Below the pieces are notes generated by a model. It ran no database searches. It had not been told where the DNA came from and saw only the letters and a list, made by a program, of their open reading frames with translations. A DNA stretch of 7,589 bases from NCBI GenBank assembly GCA_011046405.1, contig DSAR01000445.1, positions 1-7,589 of the forward strand, written 5' to 3'. Shown piece by piece: positions 5,569-7,589 of this stretch. The position numbers and the translations under genes are program-made. Positions within the stretch are counted from its first letter, which is position 1. Each line of letters starts with the position of its first letter. This stretch comes from Chloroflexota bacterium (GTDB lineage: Bacteria > Chloroflexota > Anaerolineae > B4-G1).

Positions 5569-6719
5569 GGTTAAGCATCATCTGGGCGATCTTCGCCAAG
5601 GAGATGTTAGAGACGTTTCGGGATCGCCGCACGCTCATCGTCTCGATATTTATCCCGATTATGATGCTGCCGATGACGATGGGCCTGTTCGTCTATTTCG
5701 CCAGCGGGAAACTCCCGGAATACCGTTACGCGTTGGTCGGGGGCGCAGCCGGGGATGACGCGCTCATTGAGGACGTGCTGGACAACGAGGACCAGGCTGA
5801 CTTCTTGCGCGTCTCCCCCTCTCGACCGCGAGAGGCCCTGCGGCAGGACGAGTTGGAGGTCGTCGTCGCCCTGGACGGTTCACCGGCACACGCGGAACAG
5901 GAGGTCGCCATCGTCGTCCAGCACAACGCGTCCTTGAAATCAAAGAAGGCGGCTGAACTCATTTCGGCCCAGTTGGAGGATTACGCCAAACGACTGGTGA
6001 CCCAACGCTTGGCCCGTTCGGGAGAAACGTGGCCCCTGGCGGTGGCGTTGGAGAACGTGACCCCCGATAGCAATCCATCCCTGATTGGCATTTTCTTTCC
6101 CTTGATCGCGGTGATGTGGATCACGGTGGGGGCCATGTACCCGGCCGGCGACGTCACCGCCGGGGAGAAGGACCGGCGTACCATCGGCGATATCCTGCTG
6201 ACGCCGGCGAGTCGGCTGGAGATCGCCCTGGGCAAGTTCCTGGCCGTGTCTCTCATCGCCCTGGTGACGCTCTTGATCGCGATCCTGAGTATGTTCGCGG
6301 GTGTGGAGATGGGGAACCTGGCGCCGCTGCGCCTGAGGGCCGGCGGGGCTTCGGCCGCGTCGTTGGCTTGGGTGATTCCCACTGTCCTGCTGACCACGGC
6401 CATCGTCAGCGCGTTGGAGATGATCGCTAGCCTGTTCGCCCGGAGTTTCAAGGAGGCGCAGACTTACCTGACGCCGATTTTTCTGATCGTGTTGATTCCC
6501 GGGGGGCTGCTGTCCGTCACGCCGGAACTGGCGCAGGTCGAATGGTTGTACTGGATGCCGTTTATGAACAGCACCATGCTCCTACGGGAGTTGATGCTCG
6601 ACGTGATCAACCCAGCCCACATCGCGATGACATTTTCCACCAGTTTGGTGGGGAGCTTGTTGTTGCTATGGTTGATGGTGAAGTTGTTCAATCGGGAGGA
6701 CGTGCTGTTTAGCACGTAA
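5565..6719 (+). CDS. ABC-2 permease, NatB-like
   Basis: A 384-aa membrane subunit partnering the ATPase. The N-terminal helix with a KEMLETFRDRRT segment leads into TM1 (about 23-46). Then comes a large soluble, probably extracytoplasmic domain (47-170), followed by further membrane segments at about 171-191, 228-246, 265-290, 302-317 and 353-373. The cytoplasmic loop AGEKDRRTIGDILLTPASR (199-217) and the C-terminal FNREDVLF are hallmarks of the NatB/ABC-2 family. ATG 5565 overlaps the ATPase stop as ATGA, and a purine-rich GAAGGGG lies just upstream. NatAB was first described as a sodium exporter, but NatB-like permeases also recur in peptide loci such as yydIJ. Here the context favours a peptide substrate or a membrane-stress/self-protection role. 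Confidence 0.9.
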   Translation: MRLSIIWAIFAKEMLETFRDRRTLIVSIFIPIMMLPMTMGLFVYFASGKLPEYRYALVGGAAGDDALIEDVLDNEDQADFLRVSPSRPREALRQDELEVVVALDGSPAHAEQEVAIVVQHNASLKSKKAAELISAQLEDYAKRLVTQRLARSGETWPLAVALENVTPDSNPSLIGIFFPLIAVMWITVGAMYPAGDVTAGEKDRRTIGDILLTPASRLEIALGKFLAVSLIALVTLLIAILSMFAGVEMGNLAPLRLRAGGASAASLAWVIPTVLLTTAIVSALEMIASLFARSFKEAQTYLTPIFLIVLIPGGLLSVTPELAQVEWLYWMPFMNSTMLLRELMLDVINPAHIAMTFSTSLVGSLLLLWLMVKLFNREDVLFST

Positions 6720-6736
6720 TAGGGGAACGGATCCAG

Positions 6737-7240
6737 GTGTTATCAGAAGTTGTCGTCAAGGGTCCCCGTACCAGCCGTCCACCGACTTTTAGGCCCGAGT
6801 TGGCGCACGAGGTCTTCTTCATCCGAGATGAGAGGATGCCCGAGGCGACCGACCCGCTGAAACAGGCCCTCATTGAGCAATCGCGTCGCCTGGATTTGGA
6901 TGAACCGCTGCCGCCCGAGCCCGTGATCCTGCGCGACGATCTGCGTTACAATCGCTCGTTTCGACTCAACCATACGTCGGCCCAAATCGCGGCGTGGTGC
7001 AGCGGGGAATGGACCGTGGCGGAGATTGAGCGCAAGATGGTGGATCGTTTCGACTGCTCACCCGAAGAGGCCCATCGCGCAGTTCGGGAGGTAGTGGACT
7101 TCCTGGCCCAGCGCCGGATGCTCGAGGGGGCCCGGCGTCGCTTACAGCGCTGGGGGTTTTTCTTGAACCCCATGCGCCTGGCCCGGATACTCAAATATCT
7201 CATCGGCTATTACTTTTCTCATCGGGAGGATAAATCATGA
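6737..7240 (+). CDS. Extended PqqD-like protein, second RRE
   Basis: A 167-aa protein whose middle part is PqqD-like: RYNRSFRLNHTSAQIAAW (70-87) with L77-N78-x-T80 as in PqqD, then TVAEIERKMVDRF (93-105) and a helical end (about 110-130). An N-terminal extension of about 60 residues, rich in Pro, Arg and acidic residues, has no family I recognise. The C-terminal 35 residues are basic then aromatic/hydrophobic (FFLNPMRLAR, ILKYLIGYYF), suggesting attachment to the membrane surface. Start GTG 6737 has AGGGGA (6721-6726) 10 bases upstream; a later ATG at 6836 is possible but would lose most of the extension. Its stop overlaps the next gene as ATGA. It may recruit the peptide to the membrane enzymes or transporter, whereas the 110-aa copy would serve the radical SAM step. 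Division of labour is inference. Confidence 0.72.
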   Translation: MLSEVVVKGPRTSRPPTFRPELAHEVFFIRDERMPEATDPLKQALIEQSRRLDLDEPLPPEPVILRDDLRYNRSFRLNHTSAQIAAWCSGEWTVAEIERKMVDRFDCSPEEAHRAVREVVDFLAQRRMLEGARRRLQRWGFFLNPMRLARILKYLIGYYFSHREDKS

Positions 7241-7416
7241 CCAAATCGCGAGGTGGTACAATCATCATCGCCAGCGCCATCGTCCTGGCGGCGTTGACGA
7301 TCGGGTGTGCGTTGTTGCTCCGGGGGACGCCCTATGCCGACGGGGTGAATTCAATCCTGGTGGCAGGGATGGTCGTCCATTTGCTTCTCATCTGGCCCCT
7401 ACTGCGGAAGAAATAA
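7237..7416 (+). CDS. Small two-TM membrane protein, immunity candidate
   Basis: A 59-aa protein with two hydrophobic segments (about 8-28 and 38-55), a short polar loop (GTPYADG) and a basic C-terminus (LRKK). ATG 7237 overlaps the previous stop as ATGA, and GGGAGGA (7224-7230) lies 6 bases upstream, so it is a real, co-translated gene despite its size. I recognise no family. Position at the end of a peptide cluster, after the transporter, and the small membrane-protein form suit an immunity protein. A transporter accessory subunit is the alternative. A second, highly hydrophobic peptide product is less likely, because it lacks a YxxPxI leader. Confidence 0.75.
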   Translation: MTKSRGGTIIIASAIVLAALTIGCALLLRGTPYADGVNSILVAGMVVHLLLIWPLLRKK

Positions 7417-7429
7417 GTGAAGCATTGAA

Positions 7430-7523
7430 GTAACTGCAGTGGATGGACGGGGATGTGGGGTGTTGGGCGGGCGCTTCGCGCTCGCCCAACACCTCACATC
7501 CCCATTCTCTAAGCAGCAGTTAC
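7430..7523. repeat. Large nested inverted repeat, possible terminator
   Basis: A 26-bp stem closes on a TTC loop. GGGGATGTG (7449-7457) pairs with CACATCCCC (7495-7503), GGTGTTGGGCG (7459-7469) with CGCCCAACACC (7483-7493), and GCGC (7471-7474) with GCGC (7478-7481), joined by two G-T wobbles. Outside it, GTAACTGC (7430-7437) is exactly matched by GCAGTTAC (7516-7523), with unpaired flanks between. It begins 14 bases after the last stop of the cluster. No T-tract follows on the + strand, so rho-independent termination is uncertain. The nested form and long clean stem also suit a small dispersed mobile repeat serving as a boundary. Confidence 0.6.
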
Positions 7524-7547
7524 GAATTGAAATAGAACGGCGCATGA

Positions 7548-7589
7548 ATGAGCATTATCTGGCGTAAGGTCTGGCGCGACCTGTGGCAC
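7548..7589 (+). CDS. N-terminus of probable FtsX-like ABC permease, partial
   Basis: Only 14 codons are visible (MSIIWRKVWRDLWH) before the window ends. From memory, the pattern of a short hydrophobic start followed by WRKVWRDLW is typical of MacB/FtsX-type ABC permeases in Chloroflexota, where it leads into an N-terminal transmembrane helix. The nearby ATG at 7544 opens only a 7-codon frame. No good ribosome binding site is visible. Because it lies beyond the large inverted repeat, it is probably a separate transcription unit, although a second transporter of the same system cannot be excluded. Confidence 0.45.
   Translation, partial: MSIIWRKVWRDLWH

Overview
The window is bacterial, GC-rich and tightly packed. 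It looks like Chloroflexota (Anaerolineae-like), inferred from the style of the dispersed multi-hairpin repeats, the frequent GTG starts and the first residues of the gene at the right edge. No rRNA or marker gene fixes the taxonomy.

Layout. Positions 1-820 hold no convincing gene: a three-hairpin dispersed repeat (11-98), a distant sigma70-like promoter candidate (198-225), several short palindromes, and lower-GC DNA leading to a very strong ribosome binding site. Positions 821-7416 are one co-directional (+) gene set: a 52-aa ribosomal peptide precursor; a spacer with strong RNA-folding potential (980-1196); a B12-binding radical SAM enzyme; an Icmt-like membrane methyltransferase; an M50 (site-2-protease-type) membrane peptidase; a PqqD-like leader-binding protein; a second Icmt-like methyltransferase; a NatA/NatB-type ABC exporter; a second, longer PqqD-like protein; and a 59-aa protein with two membrane segments. 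A large inverted repeat (7430-7523) closes the set, and at 7548 a different gene begins and runs off the window.

How it probably works (inference). The precursor has an N-terminal YxxPxI motif, the kind of leader element bound by PqqD-like RRE domains, and a very hydrophobic, Val/Ile/Ala/Gly-rich tail with a single Cys. The RRE proteins would deliver it to the radical SAM enzyme, which could methylate or crosslink unactivated carbons. One or both Icmt-like enzymes could methylate the peptide further at the membrane, the M50 protease could cut it within or at the membrane, and the ABC pair could export it or protect the producer. The 59-aa protein is an immunity candidate. The logic resembles the epipeptide locus yydFGHIJ of Bacillus subtilis (precursor, radical SAM, M50 protease, ABC pair), but with a B12-type radical SAM enzyme, two PqqD-like proteins and two Icmt-like methyltransferases. 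I recognise no characterised RiPP class with this combination.

Most genes overlap by 4-26 bases, so translation is probably coupled. The breaks are the structured spacer after the precursor, the 116-base gap at 3894-4009 where a dispersed repeat has rewritten the end of the protease gene, and a 17-base gap before the second PqqD gene.
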